A stretch of 37,569 nucleotides of DNA from an uncultured Bacteroidaceae bacterium (GTDB lineage Bacteria; Bacteroidota; Bacteroidia; Bacteroidales; Bacteroidaceae). Positions 15,766-23,108 of this stretch are shown here, in pieces. Position 1 is the stretch's first letter, and every line of letters starts with the position of its first letter. The notes beneath the pieces are model-generated. The model had not been told where the DNA came from. It was given only the letters and a program-made list of their open reading frames with translations, and did no database searches. The translations under genes and the position numbers were made by a program. The DNA lies in the NCBI GenBank assembly GCA_905235285.1, contig CAJOLI010000032.1, positions 1 through 37,569 of the forward strand, written 5' to 3'.

Positions 15766-15810
15766 GACCCAGTTCTCTTTGACTCTAATTCCTGACCCTG
15801 CGGCAACGGG

Positions 15811-16467
15811 TTACAACTGGCCCGTCTCGATTTGTCGCACGATGCGCTCGATGAGGCGGTCGTCGCCCTCGGGGTCGTACTCTTTCTTGAGGCTGGCGTG
15901 GAAGGTCCATGCGAACACCTGGTAGAAGGCGGCCCGCGCCGGCCCGAGGAAGGCCCGCACAATCTCGAAGGCCTGCTGGTTGCATTCGCGGTCGACGAGC
16001 TTGATGAGCAGCTTGCCCTGTGAGTAAGTCAGTTTCTTCATCTCGGGCGTATACTGTTCCTTGATGTCGCGCTCCACAGCCTTGATGTGCTCATCCTTAG
16101 CCTGCTTAGTGGGCAGAGTCTCCAGCACTTCGAAGGTCTCAGAGAGCATCATGTTGGCCTTGCGCGCCAAAGGCAGCACGCGCTTGACATTGTTGACTAA
16201 GCGGTTGAATTGCTGACGCTCGCGCTCGCTCTTAAACTTCATAGGTTTATAAATCGGCAGCTCGGGCATGAGGTAGTCCCAGACGGGTTCGCCGTCGATG
16301 ATGACAGGGCGTTTCGAGCGATAGAACTGCAGGTTGATGAGCGACGGCATCTCCTTGACGCCATCGAAGTCAAAGTCTTCCTCCACGGGTACAGCGTCCT
16401 GTGCCGCAACGTGGACACAGGCAGCCAGACAAAAGTACGTGCAGAGAAAGACATCCTTAAGAGTCAT
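15811..16467 (-). CDS. DUF4294 family exported protein
   Basis: The 218-residue protein has a Sec signal peptide (VFLCTYFCLAACVHVAAQ) and is then largely helical and charged. The conserved core includes VWDYLMPELPIYKPMKFKSERERQQFNRLVNNVKRVLPLA and YSQGKLLIKLVDRECN..AFEIVRAFLGPARAAFYQ, which I recognise as the Bacteroidetes family DUF4294. It is probably periplasmic and its function is unknown. The gene is first in the minus-strand cluster, divergent from the flavodiiron gene, with a TACTTTTG -7 box 33 bases upstream of the ATG. Confidence 0.85.
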   Translation of the reverse strand: MTLKDVFLCTYFCLAACVHVAAQDAVPVEEDFDFDGVKEMPSLINLQFYRSKRPVIIDGEPVWDYLMPELPIYKPMKFKSERERQQFNRLVNNVKRVLPLARKANMMLSETFEVLETLPTKQAKDEHIKAVERDIKEQYTPEMKKLTYSQGKLLIKLVDRECNQQAFEIVRAFLGPARAAFYQVFAWTFHASLKKEYDPEGDDRLIERIVRQIETGQL

Positions 16468-16499
16468 CGTATTCGTTCGCTCCTCTTTGAAAACTGCCG

Positions 16500-16507
16500 C
16501 AAAAGTA
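16500..16507 (-). promoter_or_regulatory. -7 box TACTTTTG for the DUF4294 operon
   Basis: Read on the minus strand, TACTTTTG matches TAnnTTTG and precedes the DUF4294 ATG (16467) by 32 bases. Together with the box at 16626 it makes the 220-base spacer 16468-16687 a divergent promoter region; no other feature was seen there. Confidence 0.6.
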
Positions 16508-16625
16508 CATCAAAAGTCCGACAAGCGTACTTCCGCGGCTCATCTTTTAACTTAAATTCTATTATCAGACCGCTCTGATATAACTTTTTTACGAACTAAA
16601 GCCGCCGCGTATCAAAGTTTTTACA

Positions 16626-16633
16626 TATCTTTG
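16626..16633 (+). promoter_or_regulatory. -7 box TATCTTTG for the flavodiiron gene
   Basis: TATCTTTG followed by CACCC is a textbook Bacteroidetes -7 region. It lies 54 bases before the ATG, giving a leader of about 45-50 bases. Confidence 0.78.
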
Positions 16634-16687
16634 CACCCGCTAACAACAGCTTTCGGGTTAGTAACCTCTACTACAATACATATTTAT

Positions 16688-17857
16688 ATGACCAAGGAAA
16701 TTTGTAAGGACGTCATCTACATAGGCGTAGATGATCCTGCCCAGTTGCTCTTCGAGAGCCAATACCACACGCCCGACGGCATGTGCTACAACTCTTACGT
16801 CATCCGCGACGAGAAGATTGCCGTTATGGACACCAGCGACAGCCGCACTCTTGAGCCGTGGAAACGCAACCTGGCCGAAGCCCTTGACGGACGTCACCCC
16901 GACTACCTCATCGTTCACCATCTCGAGCCTGACCACGCCAGCGGTATCGCGCAAGTATGCGCCCTTTACCCCGGTATGCAGATTGTATGTTCGGCCAAGG
17001 CTAAGCAGATGATGTCTCAGTATTTCGACGACAGCACTCTTGAAGCGCGCATCCTGACGGTGAAGGAAGGCGACACGCTCGCGCTGGGATACCACACACT
17101 CCATTTCGTCATGGCACCTATGGTCCACTGGCCCGAGGTCATGGTAAGCTACGACAGCGCAGCCTGTGCTCTCTTCTCGGCCGATGGCTTCGGCAAGTTC
17201 GGCACCTATGGCGCCGATGCTGACGACTGGGCTTGCGAGGCTCGCCGCTACTATTTTAATATATGTGGCAAGTATGGCACGCCCGTCTCTACGCTCCTGA
17301 AGAAAGCCTCCGCCTTAGACATAGAACGCATACTGCCGCTCCACGGTCCTGTGCTCGAGGGTGCCCAGTTGGCCGAAGCACTGCGTCTCTACACCATCTG
17401 GAGTGCCTACGATGTCGAGACCGAGGGCGTCTTTGTGGCTCATGCCAGCATCCACGGCAACACCGCAGCAGCCGCTGAGAAGCTCGTGGAGATACTGAAG
17501 GCCAAAGGATGCCCCAAGGTTGCCGTCAACGACCTCTGTCGAGATGACCTGGGCGAGGCCATCGAGGATGCCTTTCGCTACGGACGCATGGTGTGCATGG
17601 CATCAAGCTACGACGCCGGCGTCTTCCCTCCGATGTACGACTTCCTTCACCACCTCGACATCAAAGCCTACCAGCGCCGTCGCGTAGCCTTGGTAGAGAA
17701 CGGCTCGTGGGCTCCGAGTGCCGCCAAGACGATGCGCCCCATGCTCGAGGGCATGAAGCAGGTGGAGGTCGTAGAGCCTGTGGTGACACTGCGCGGCCGC
17801 ATGACAGAAGCCGACGTGACCCGGCTCGAAGCCCTTGCCGACGCTATCCTGGCATAA
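16688..17857 (+). CDS. Flavodiiron protein (FprA-type oxygen/NO reductase)
   Basis: The 389-residue protein has an N-terminal metallo-beta-lactamase-like diiron domain and a C-terminal flavodoxin domain. The iron ligands can all be placed: HLEPDH (His78, Glu80, Asp82), His147 in VHWPE, Asp166 in FSADGFG and His219 in LPLHGP. FMN binding is indicated by VAHASIHGNTAAAAEKL near residue 250. Flavodiiron proteins reduce oxygen to water or NO to N2O in the cytoplasm of anaerobes, taking electrons from rubredoxin, which is encoded 117 bases downstream. The start is ATG 16688; an upstream extension to 16631 begins inside the promoter and is rejected. Specificity for oxygen versus NO cannot be told. 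Confidence 0.95.
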   Translation: MTKEICKDVIYIGVDDPAQLLFESQYHTPDGMCYNSYVIRDEKIAVMDTSDSRTLEPWKRNLAEALDGRHPDYLIVHHLEPDHASGIAQVCALYPGMQIVCSAKAKQMMSQYFDDSTLEARILTVKEGDTLALGYHTLHFVMAPMVHWPEVMVSYDSAACALFSADGFGKFGTYGADADDWACEARRYYFNICGKYGTPVSTLLKKASALDIERILPLHGPVLEGAQLAEALRLYTIWSAYDVETEGVFVAHASIHGNTAAAAEKLVEILKAKGCPKVAVNDLCRDDLGEAIEDAFRYGRMVCMASSYDAGVFPPMYDFLHHLDIKAYQRRRVALVENGSWAPSAAKTMRPMLEGMKQVEVVEPVVTLRGRMTEADVTRLEALADAILA

Positions 17858-17906
17858 ATAAATCAAAAAAATATAGCAGGCAAGCGCTACTATCAAGATA
17901 AATGAG

Positions 17907-17914
17907 TATCTTTG
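17907..17914 (+). promoter_or_regulatory. -7 box TATCTTTG for rubredoxin-recX
   Basis: TATCTTTG lies 60 bases upstream of the rubredoxin ATG. It suggests a separate promoter for the rubredoxin-recX pair, in addition to any read-through from the flavodiiron gene. Confidence 0.7.
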
Positions 17915-17974
17915 CTGCGCAGAATAGCAGAAAGCTGCATTAATGTTTCACTAACCAATAAATTTACTGCGACT

Positions 17975-18136
17975 ATGAAGAAGTATGTTTGCGACCCTTG
18001 CGGTTACGTCTATGACCCCGAACTGGGCGATCCCGACAACGGCATAGCCCCCGGCACCGCTTTCGAAGATCTGCCCGAAGACTGGGTGTGCCCCATCTGC
18101 GGAGTAGGCAAGGAAGACTTCACAGCCGAAGAATGA
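17975..18136 (+). CDS. Rubredoxin
   Basis: The 53-residue protein is the standard size for a single-domain rubredoxin. The four iron ligands are Cys6 and Cys9 (CDPCG) and Cys39 and Cys42 (CPICG), with the conserved [15 protein letters not shown] and WVCP between. It is a one-electron carrier that probably feeds the flavodiiron protein upstream. The ATG at 17975 gives the canonical MKKYVC start; the longer frame from 17912 starts inside the promoter. Its TGA stop overlaps the recX ATG. Confidence 0.97.
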   Translation: MKKYVCDPCGYVYDPELGDPDNGIAPGTAFEDLPEDWVCPICGVGKEDFTAEE

Positions 18137-18582
18137 TCGACGCTGCTACAGCCTACAGTCGTATGGCGGCCTTATGCAGCCTCAGCGAGCACGCAGAAAG
18201 CGATGTGCGCGAGCGCCTGCAGAAGGCCGCCATACCCGTTGCTGAGATTCAGGGAATCGTCGACCGTTTGTACGACGAGGACTTTCTCAACACGTCGCGC
18301 TACTGCCACGCCTTCGCACATGACCGCATGCGTTTCGCACGTTGGGGGCGTCTGAAAATACGGCAGGCTCTGCGCATGAAAGGCCTGCCCGAGGCCGATA
18401 TACAAGAAGCCCTTGATGACTTGAGCGAAGAGGAATACAGAGAAGCGCTGCGCGCTACGCTGGAACAAAAAAAACGCACACTCGTCCATGAGGAAGAGTA
18501 TGCGTGTAGGACAAAACTTATGCGTTTTGCTGCCTCCAGAGGCTTCACCCCGAGCGAGATTATCGACGAATTAGGTGCATGA
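18133..18582 (+). CDS. recX: Regulatory protein RecX
   Basis: The 149-residue all-helical protein has the RecX three-helix repeats: [23 protein letters not shown] first repeat, [39 protein letters not shown] in the second, and [17 protein letters not shown] at the end. RecX binds RecA filaments and restrains strand exchange. The start is the ATG at 18133, overlapping the rubredoxin stop as ATGA, which implies translational coupling; the longer frame from 18088 is read inside rubredoxin and rejected. The 3' end overlaps the convergent anSME gene by 23 bases. In other Bacteroidales recX commonly lies near prmC and ribD, as here. Confidence 0.93.
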   Translation: MIDAATAYSRMAALCSLSEHAESDVRERLQKAAIPVAEIQGIVDRLYDEDFLNTSRYCHAFAHDRMRFARWGRLKIRQALRMKGLPEADIQEALDDLSEEEYREALRATLEQKKRTLVHEEEYACRTKLMRFAASRGFTPSEIIDELGA

Positions 18583-19702
18583 CGTTGGCAGGCGGGCGAC
18601 CCGCAAGAAGCTCGCTTCGCATGATATCCATTGCCGGCGCTACGTGGCTGAAATATCGCCTATAGCCTGCGCAGAGATAATTCTGGTGTTCGTCGCCGTC
18701 GATTCCCGTGACGAAACGGTTGCGCAGACATTCGCCATGGCAGGCGAAAAGCCACTGGCATTGGCGGCAGCGTAGCGACAGAGCACTGCGCTTGGCTTCG
18801 CCGAAAGTCTGCTGGCGCTCGCTCTGCAGCAGCGTGAGCAGGGGCGTTTCGCGGATGTTGCCGAGACGAAAGTCCGGAAACACGAAATGATCACAGGCGT
18901 AGACCGAGCCGTCGGCCTCTATGGCTGCGGCATGACCGCACGTGCGGGCCAGGGTGCAGACGCCGGGTTCCACGTTCATCCAACCAGCCAGCGTGGCGTC
19001 AAAAATCTGTACAAATACCTCGCCGACATCCTCGCGTACCCACTCGTCGAAGAGCGCACATAGAAATGAGCCCCAGGCCTCGGGCGTGACGCTGTAGGGG
19101 GCTACATCGCCATGCTCGCGCTCTACGACCGGCGTGAACTGTAGATAGCGGCAACCTATATCTTTGAAGAAGTGGTAAAACGCCTCGGGTTCAAGGGCGG
19201 TGGCCTGATTCACAGTGGCCATGGCATTCCATTCCACGTCAAACTGCTTGAGTTTGGCAATGCCTCGCAGCACTTGGGCGTGGGTGGGTTTGCCTGCGGT
19301 GTCGCGGCGATAAGCGTCGTGCAGGTGTTCAGGACCATCGATGCTGATGCCTACGAGCCAGCCTTCGTCGTGCAGGAAACGGCACCAGTCGTCGGTCAGC
19401 AACGTGCCGTTGGTCTGCAGCGCGTTGTCAATGTGGCGGCCGGAAGCGTACTGCCGCTGGAGCTTCACTACGTGACGGAAGAACTCGAGGCCGCGCAGAG
19501 TAGGCTCGCCGCCGTGCCAGGTGAAGAGTACGCTGTCGGTGGTTTGCATCTCGATGTATTGCTTGATGAATTCTTCGAGGAGCTCGTCGGACATCACGTT
19601 ACGGGGCTTGTCGAGATAGTAGCAGTAGGCACATCGCAGGTTGCAGGCAGAACCTACTGGCTTTGCCATGACATATACGGGGCGTGAAAAGGGTGCTAAC
19701 AT
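18560..19702 (-). CDS. Anaerobic sulfatase-maturating enzyme (radical SAM/SPASM)
   Basis: The 380-residue radical SAM enzyme oxidises an active-site Cys or Ser of sulfatases to formylglycine in the cytoplasm before export. The SAM cluster motif is CNLRCAYC (Cys20, 24, 27), followed by FTWHGGEPTLRG, LQTNGTLL and VGISIDGP. The C-terminal SPASM region has CTLARTCGHAAAIEADGSVYACDHF and CRQCQWLFACHGECLRNRF, enough cysteines for two auxiliary 4Fe-4S clusters. No sulfatase is encoded in this window, so its clients lie elsewhere; maturation of another Cys/Ser protein remains possible. The start is the ATG at 19702. Its 3' end overlaps recX by 23 bases. Confidence 0.9.
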   Translation of the reverse strand: MLAPFSRPVYVMAKPVGSACNLRCAYCYYLDKPRNVMSDELLEEFIKQYIEMQTTDSVLFTWHGGEPTLRGLEFFRHVVKLQRQYASGRHIDNALQTNGTLLTDDWCRFLHDEGWLVGISIDGPEHLHDAYRRDTAGKPTHAQVLRGIAKLKQFDVEWNAMATVNQATALEPEAFYHFFKDIGCRYLQFTPVVEREHGDVAPYSVTPEAWGSFLCALFDEWVREDVGEVFVQIFDATLAGWMNVEPGVCTLARTCGHAAAIEADGSVYACDHFVFPDFRLGNIRETPLLTLLQSERQQTFGEAKRSALSLRCRQCQWLFACHGECLRNRFVTGIDGDEHQNYLCAGYRRYFSHVAPAMDIMRSELLAGRPPANVMHLIRR

Positions 19703-19740
19703 TTGGGAAAGAACGTTATAGCTTTGCAGGTGGCCTGTTT

Positions 19741-19780
19741 CTTATGAAGTGTCCCACGGCCGAGCGCGGGATTGTTTCAA
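19741..19780. repeat. Second copy of a TGAAGTGTC...CGAGCG intergenic element
   Basis: The sequence TGAAGTGTCCCACGGCCGAG, then CGCGGGATT and GTTTCA, matches the order TGAAGTGTC / GG(T,C)CGAGCG / GATT / TTTC of the element at 14534-14577, with a 6-base gap. It lies in the 97-base spacer between prmC and the anSME gene. Confidence 0.5.
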
Positions 19781-19799
19781 GTGGTTCTATTTTATTAAG

Positions 19800-20636
19800 T
19801 TACGGGCGCTTAGCCGTCAGGAAGCGTGGCTTGCCGAACTGATCGTGGTGGACTTTCACTTGTGTGTAGCCGGCGTCGACGAATGTCTGGCATGTCTCGT
19901 CGGGCAGTGCCTCATTGATTTCCACAGCCACGCCGCCGCCTTGCCGCAAGGCCTGCAGCCCGATGCGGCTTATGGCGCGGTAGAAGAGGAGCGGGTCTGC
20001 ATCGGGCACGAAAAGAGCAAGGTGCGGTTCGTGGTTGAGCACGTGGGGCGCCATGGTTTTGGCCTCGCTTTGGCAGACGTAAGGAGGGTTGCTGACGATG
20101 AGGTCGAAAAGCTGTTCGTGAAGAGGCTCCCAAATGAGAATGTCTCTCCGAAAAAACCTTACACCATCGGCGTCGAGCGCAGCCCTGTTCTCCAAGGCAA
20201 CGGCGAGAGCCTTTTCGCTGATGTCGATACCGGCGACAGTCGCTCGCGGCAAGGCCTTTGCCAGCGAGATAGCTATGCAGCCGCTGCCGGTACAGAGGTC
20301 GAGAATATTGGCGGGAATGGGCTGTTCGTCGAGGGCTATGTGAACCAATTCTTCAGTCTCAGGGCGCGGAATCAGCACGTCGGGCGTGACGCGGAATCGG
20401 TGGCCGTAAAAAGATGTATAGCCTAAAACGTACTGCACAGGCTCGCCTTTGACGAGTCGCTGTGCAATTTTTTCAAATTCCTTACGCTTATCTGCAGATA
20501 ATGTCGTATCTTTGCCGAGCAAAAGGTCTGTTTGTGAGAGCCCAAAGCGCTCCTCCATGACCAGACGCACTACAGCTCTGGCTTCGCCGGCACCGTAGGT
20601 AGGCGTCAGCAGCTTGGTGAGTTCTTGATGATTCAT
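19800..20636 (-). CDS. prmC: Peptide chain release factor glutamine methyltransferase
   Basis: The 278-residue SAM methyltransferase methylates the Gln of the GGQ motif in release factors RF1 and RF2. An N-terminal helical domain precedes the conserved LIPRPETEELV (RPETE at 91-95), SAM motif I LDLCTGSGCIAISLA (112-126) and the catalytic NPPY (183-186). The length is typical. The start is the ATG at 20636, only 5 bases past a TATCTTTG box, so the transcript may be nearly leaderless. It is divergent from ribD. Confidence 0.96.
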   Translation of the reverse strand: MNHQELTKLLTPTYGAGEARAVVRLVMEERFGLSQTDLLLGKDTTLSADKRKEFEKIAQRLVKGEPVQYVLGYTSFYGHRFRVTPDVLIPRPETEELVHIALDEQPIPANILDLCTGSGCIAISLAKALPRATVAGIDISEKALAVALENRAALDADGVRFFRRDILIWEPLHEQLFDLIVSNPPYVCQSEAKTMAPHVLNHEPHLALFVPDADPLLFYRAISRIGLQALRQGGGVAVEINEALPDETCQTFVDAGYTQVKVHHDQFGKPRFLTAKRP

Positions 20637-20640
20637 AGCG

Positions 20641-20648
20641 CAAAGATA
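20641..20648 (-). promoter_or_regulatory. -7 box TATCTTTG almost abutting the prmC start
   Basis: On the minus strand TATCTTTG is followed by CGCT and then the ATG. A start site about 5-7 bases after the box would fall at or next to the initiation codon, predicting a leaderless or near-leaderless mRNA. Confidence 0.7.
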
Positions 20649-20654
20649 AGAAAA

Positions 20655-20682
20655 GATTGAGGATTAGCGATTAGCGAACAAG
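20655..20682. repeat. Short 7-bp tandem repeat (GATTAGC) upstream of prmC
   Basis: GATTGAG, GATTAGC and GATTAGC are in exact 7-base register, followed by the related GAACAAG. It sits just upstream of the prmC -7 box, the same place as the TCTAATC array relative to the rsmA -7 box. Confidence 0.7.
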
Positions 20683-20704
20683 AAATAAAAATAAAAAAAA
20701 GGAA

Positions 20705-20722
20705 CGTTTTTCCGAAAAAACG
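20705..20722. promoter_or_regulatory. Palindrome in the prmC/ribD divergent spacer
   Basis: CGTTTTT-CCGA-AAAAACG is a perfect 7-bp stem with a 4-base loop, 22 bases before the ribD ATG. It could be an operator or a small hairpin in the ribD leader. No protein can be named. Confidence 0.4.
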
Positions 20723-20743
20723 AATGCCTTGTCACATTTCTAT

Positions 20744-21643
20744 ATGACAGAAGACGAAAGATTCATGGCTCGTTGTCTGCAACTGGCACGACACGGGGAA
20801 CTCACTACGGCTCCGAACCCCATGGTAGGAGCAGTCATCGTTCACGACGGACACATCATAGGCGAAGGATGGCATCGCTCTTATGGTGGACCGCATGCCG
20901 AGGTCAATGCCGTAGGCTCAGTGAGTAGCGCCGACGAGGCCCTGCTGGCAGAGTCCACCATCTACGTAAGTCTCGAACCCTGCTCCCACTATGGCAAGAC
21001 TCCACCCTGTGCCGAGTTACTCATCAGGAAAGGCTTCAAGAGGGTCGTTGTGGGTAGCTTGGACCCCAACGAGAAGGTTTCGGGTCGCGGCATAGAGGCG
21101 CTGCGGCAGTCTGGTGCTGAGGTTGTCGTCGGTGTGTTGGAAAAGGAATGTCTGTGGCTCAACCGCAAATTCATGACATACCATAGGCTCCACAGACCTT
21201 ACATCACGCTGAAATGGGCCGAGAGCGCTGACGGTTTCATTGACCGCTGCCGGAAGAGCGCTGATGATGGACCGGCCGTGCGCTTCTCAACGCCCTGGAC
21301 ACAGATGCTTGTCCACAAACTGAGGGCCACCCACGAGGCTATCCTCGTAGGCCACCGCACGTGGGAGCTCGACCGCCCCAGTCTGACGACGAGGGCATGG
21401 CCGGGCAAAGATCCCAAGCGGATGGTGCTGACAAGCGGTACGTTCGACAACTTGGTCTATGAGCAAAAAGTTCAATCCATTTTAGTCGAAGGCGGTGCGA
21501 AGACACTGCAGGCTTTTATCGATGCAGACCTCTGGGATGAGGCCTACATCGAGCGCTCCGACATTGTCTTAGGCAGCGGAATTAAGGCACCGGAAATGAA
21601 AACAGACCTAAAAGGGCGCCCTGTTCACGTTAATTTTGCCTAA
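20744..21643 (+). CDS. ribD: Bifunctional riboflavin biosynthesis deaminase/reductase
   Basis: The 299-residue enzyme first deaminates, then reduces, the pyrimidine intermediate made from GTP in riboflavin synthesis. The N-terminal deaminase has the zinc ligands HAE (His51, catalytic Glu53) and PCSHYGKTPPC (Cys80, Cys89). The C-terminal reductase has YITLKWAESADGFI, AILVGHRTWELDRPSLTTR and the NADPH-side motif SILVEGGAKTLQAFI. The reductase half is on the short side because the segment between RMVLTSG and SILVEGG is compact. The start is ATG 20744, giving the expected TEDERFMARCLQLA; the TTG at 20729 is less likely. No FMN riboswitch fits in the 107-base spacer. Confidence 0.94.
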   Translation: MTEDERFMARCLQLARHGELTTAPNPMVGAVIVHDGHIIGEGWHRSYGGPHAEVNAVGSVSSADEALLAESTIYVSLEPCSHYGKTPPCAELLIRKGFKRVVVGSLDPNEKVSGRGIEALRQSGAEVVVGVLEKECLWLNRKFMTYHRLHRPYITLKWAESADGFIDRCRKSADDGPAVRFSTPWTQMLVHKLRATHEAILVGHRTWELDRPSLTTRAWPGKDPKRMVLTSGTFDNLVYEQKVQSILVEGGAKTLQAFIDADLWDEAYIERSDIVLGSGIKAPEMKTDLKGRPVHVNFA

Positions 21644-21703
21644 TTATTTGACAAAAAAAGGTTTTTTAAGCCTCGTAAATTTCGCGCACGCCACATTTAT
21701 GTG

Positions 21704-21711
21704 TACCTTTG
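21704..21711 (+). promoter_or_regulatory. -7 box TACCTTTG for the DUF6242 gene
   Basis: TACCTTTG followed by CACCC lies 26 bases before the ATG at 21738. A TTTC at 21680-21683, 20 bases upstream of the box, could be a weak -33 element. Confidence 0.72.
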
Positions 21712-21737
21712 CACCCACTTGTAAATAAGCATATCAA

Positions 21738-23066
21738 ATGAAGAAACTCGTTTATGCCATTATCTTTGTGCTTGCGGCATCGTCTTGCTGCCTTTCATGC
21801 AAGAGCGACGACAAAGTGGAATACAGCAGCGATTGCTATATCAGGTCGTTCGTGTTGGGCGGGATGAAACGGATCCTGCACTCAACGTCCGCAGCAGGTA
21901 ATGACACCACATACACCGTGACACTGACCGGGTCTGCATTCCCCATGAGCATCAACCACGTTGAAGGCTATATAACCAACGCTTCACCCCTGCCCGTCGG
22001 CACGCAGTTGGGCGCAGTAACGGCTACAATAAACTCGCAGGGACTTGTCGTTTATGCTGCCGAGGCTGATACGATGACGTGGGCTCAATATGTCTCCACC
22101 GACAGCCTCGACTTCAGCCAGCCGCTCATCTTCAGGGTGATAGCCACTGACGGCCAAAGCTATCGAGACTATAGAGTGACCCTCAGCGTCAGGGACGACG
22201 ATGCCGATGAATACACTTGGACTAAGCTCGCTACGGCTGACGCACAGGCCGAGCGTACCTCTGCCAAACTGCTCCCCGATATCAGCGGCACGGAGGACAC
22301 CCAGATTCCTGTAATCTTAAGCTCAGACGCTGAAGGCAACTGCTACGTCAGCAGAGCATCCAAAGCTCAGGACCCCATGGTGTGGGGCGAGCGCCCTTGT
22401 ATAGGTCTGCCCCGGACGGCTGACGTGAACGCGGCCGTAGCGTATGACAAGGCCTTCTGGCTATCGACGACCGACGGACAACTCTATGTCTCCGACGATG
22501 CCGTCGCGTGGAGCGAGGTCACTCCGGACAAGCCCTTGGTGCTTACGCTTATTGCTGCTTCGGCCACAGCGCTTTATGCAACCACATCCTCAACAGATGG
22601 TCTTGCCATAGTAAGTTCAGCCGACGGCATACACTGGCAGAACACGCCGACAGAGAGCGCCCTCGACGGCAACGTCGTGGCATCGGTTGCTTACACACAG
22701 CCCAACGGCAACAAACGAGTACTCATAGCCTCAACCTCCAGTGAAGCCTCTGCGCTTGACACGTGGAGCCTGTTGGAGGAATACGACAGGACGTGGAGCC
22801 GCTTCTCAGACGACGAGCTGAACACCTATCGCCTGCCTAATGTTCAACCTCTAAGCATCACGATATACAACAACCGCCTCTTTGCCTTCGGCGGCGAGGA
22901 CATTCTTGTCAGTGACGACAACGGCATAACCTGGCAAACCGCCAGCAACATATCGCTACCCGTAAGTAATATGGCAACACAGACAGCAATATCTGTGGGC
23001 GAATACATCTACCTGCTGTGTGGCACGCAGCTCTGGCGGGCACGCCTGAACAGCTACGGAGAATAA
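21738..23066 (+). CDS. DUF6242-type lipoprotein with a beta-propeller-like region
   Basis: The 442-residue exported protein has a lipoprotein-type signal (LVYAIIFVLAASSCCLSCKSDDK). Cys21 is the best anchor, because the acidic SDDK after it resembles the Bacteroidetes surface-lipoprotein export signal. Residues about 30-155 form a beta-rich domain seen in DUF6242 proteins (YIRSFVLGG, LIFRVIATDGQSYRDYRVTLSV). The rest holds repeated YVSDDAVAWSEVTPD / IVSSADGIHWQNTP / LVSDDNGITWQTAS blades, like BNR/sialidase-type Asp-box repeats. It is likely a surface lipoprotein with no known substrate. It is the first gene of the run leading into uppS-bamA. The family name is from recognition. Confidence 0.78.
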   Translation: MKKLVYAIIFVLAASSCCLSCKSDDKVEYSSDCYIRSFVLGGMKRILHSTSAAGNDTTYTVTLTGSAFPMSINHVEGYITNASPLPVGTQLGAVTATINSQGLVVYAAEADTMTWAQYVSTDSLDFSQPLIFRVIATDGQSYRDYRVTLSVRDDDADEYTWTKLATADAQAERTSAKLLPDISGTEDTQIPVILSSDAEGNCYVSRASKAQDPMVWGERPCIGLPRTADVNAAVAYDKAFWLSTTDGQLYVSDDAVAWSEVTPDKPLVLTLIAASATALYATTSSTDGLAIVSSADGIHWQNTPTESALDGNVVASVAYTQPNGNKRVLIASTSSEASALDTWSLLEEYDRTWSRFSDDELNTYRLPNVQPLSITIYNNRLFAFGGEDILVSDDNGITWQTASNISLPVSNMATQTAISVGEYIYLLCGTQLWRARLNSYGE

Positions 23067-23108
23067 CTACCCCAAGCGTAGTAAGAACAGACAAAGCCTT
23101 CAACCGAC

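Noticed and set aside
20507..20514. TATCTTTG on the plus strand, as a ribD promoter
   Set aside because: It lies inside prmC coding sequence, about 230 bases before ribD; probably chance, although it was not excluded experimentally.
20637..20743. FMN riboswitch upstream of ribD
   Set aside because: The spacer is 107 bases, AT-rich and lacks the conserved FMN aptamer core sequences.
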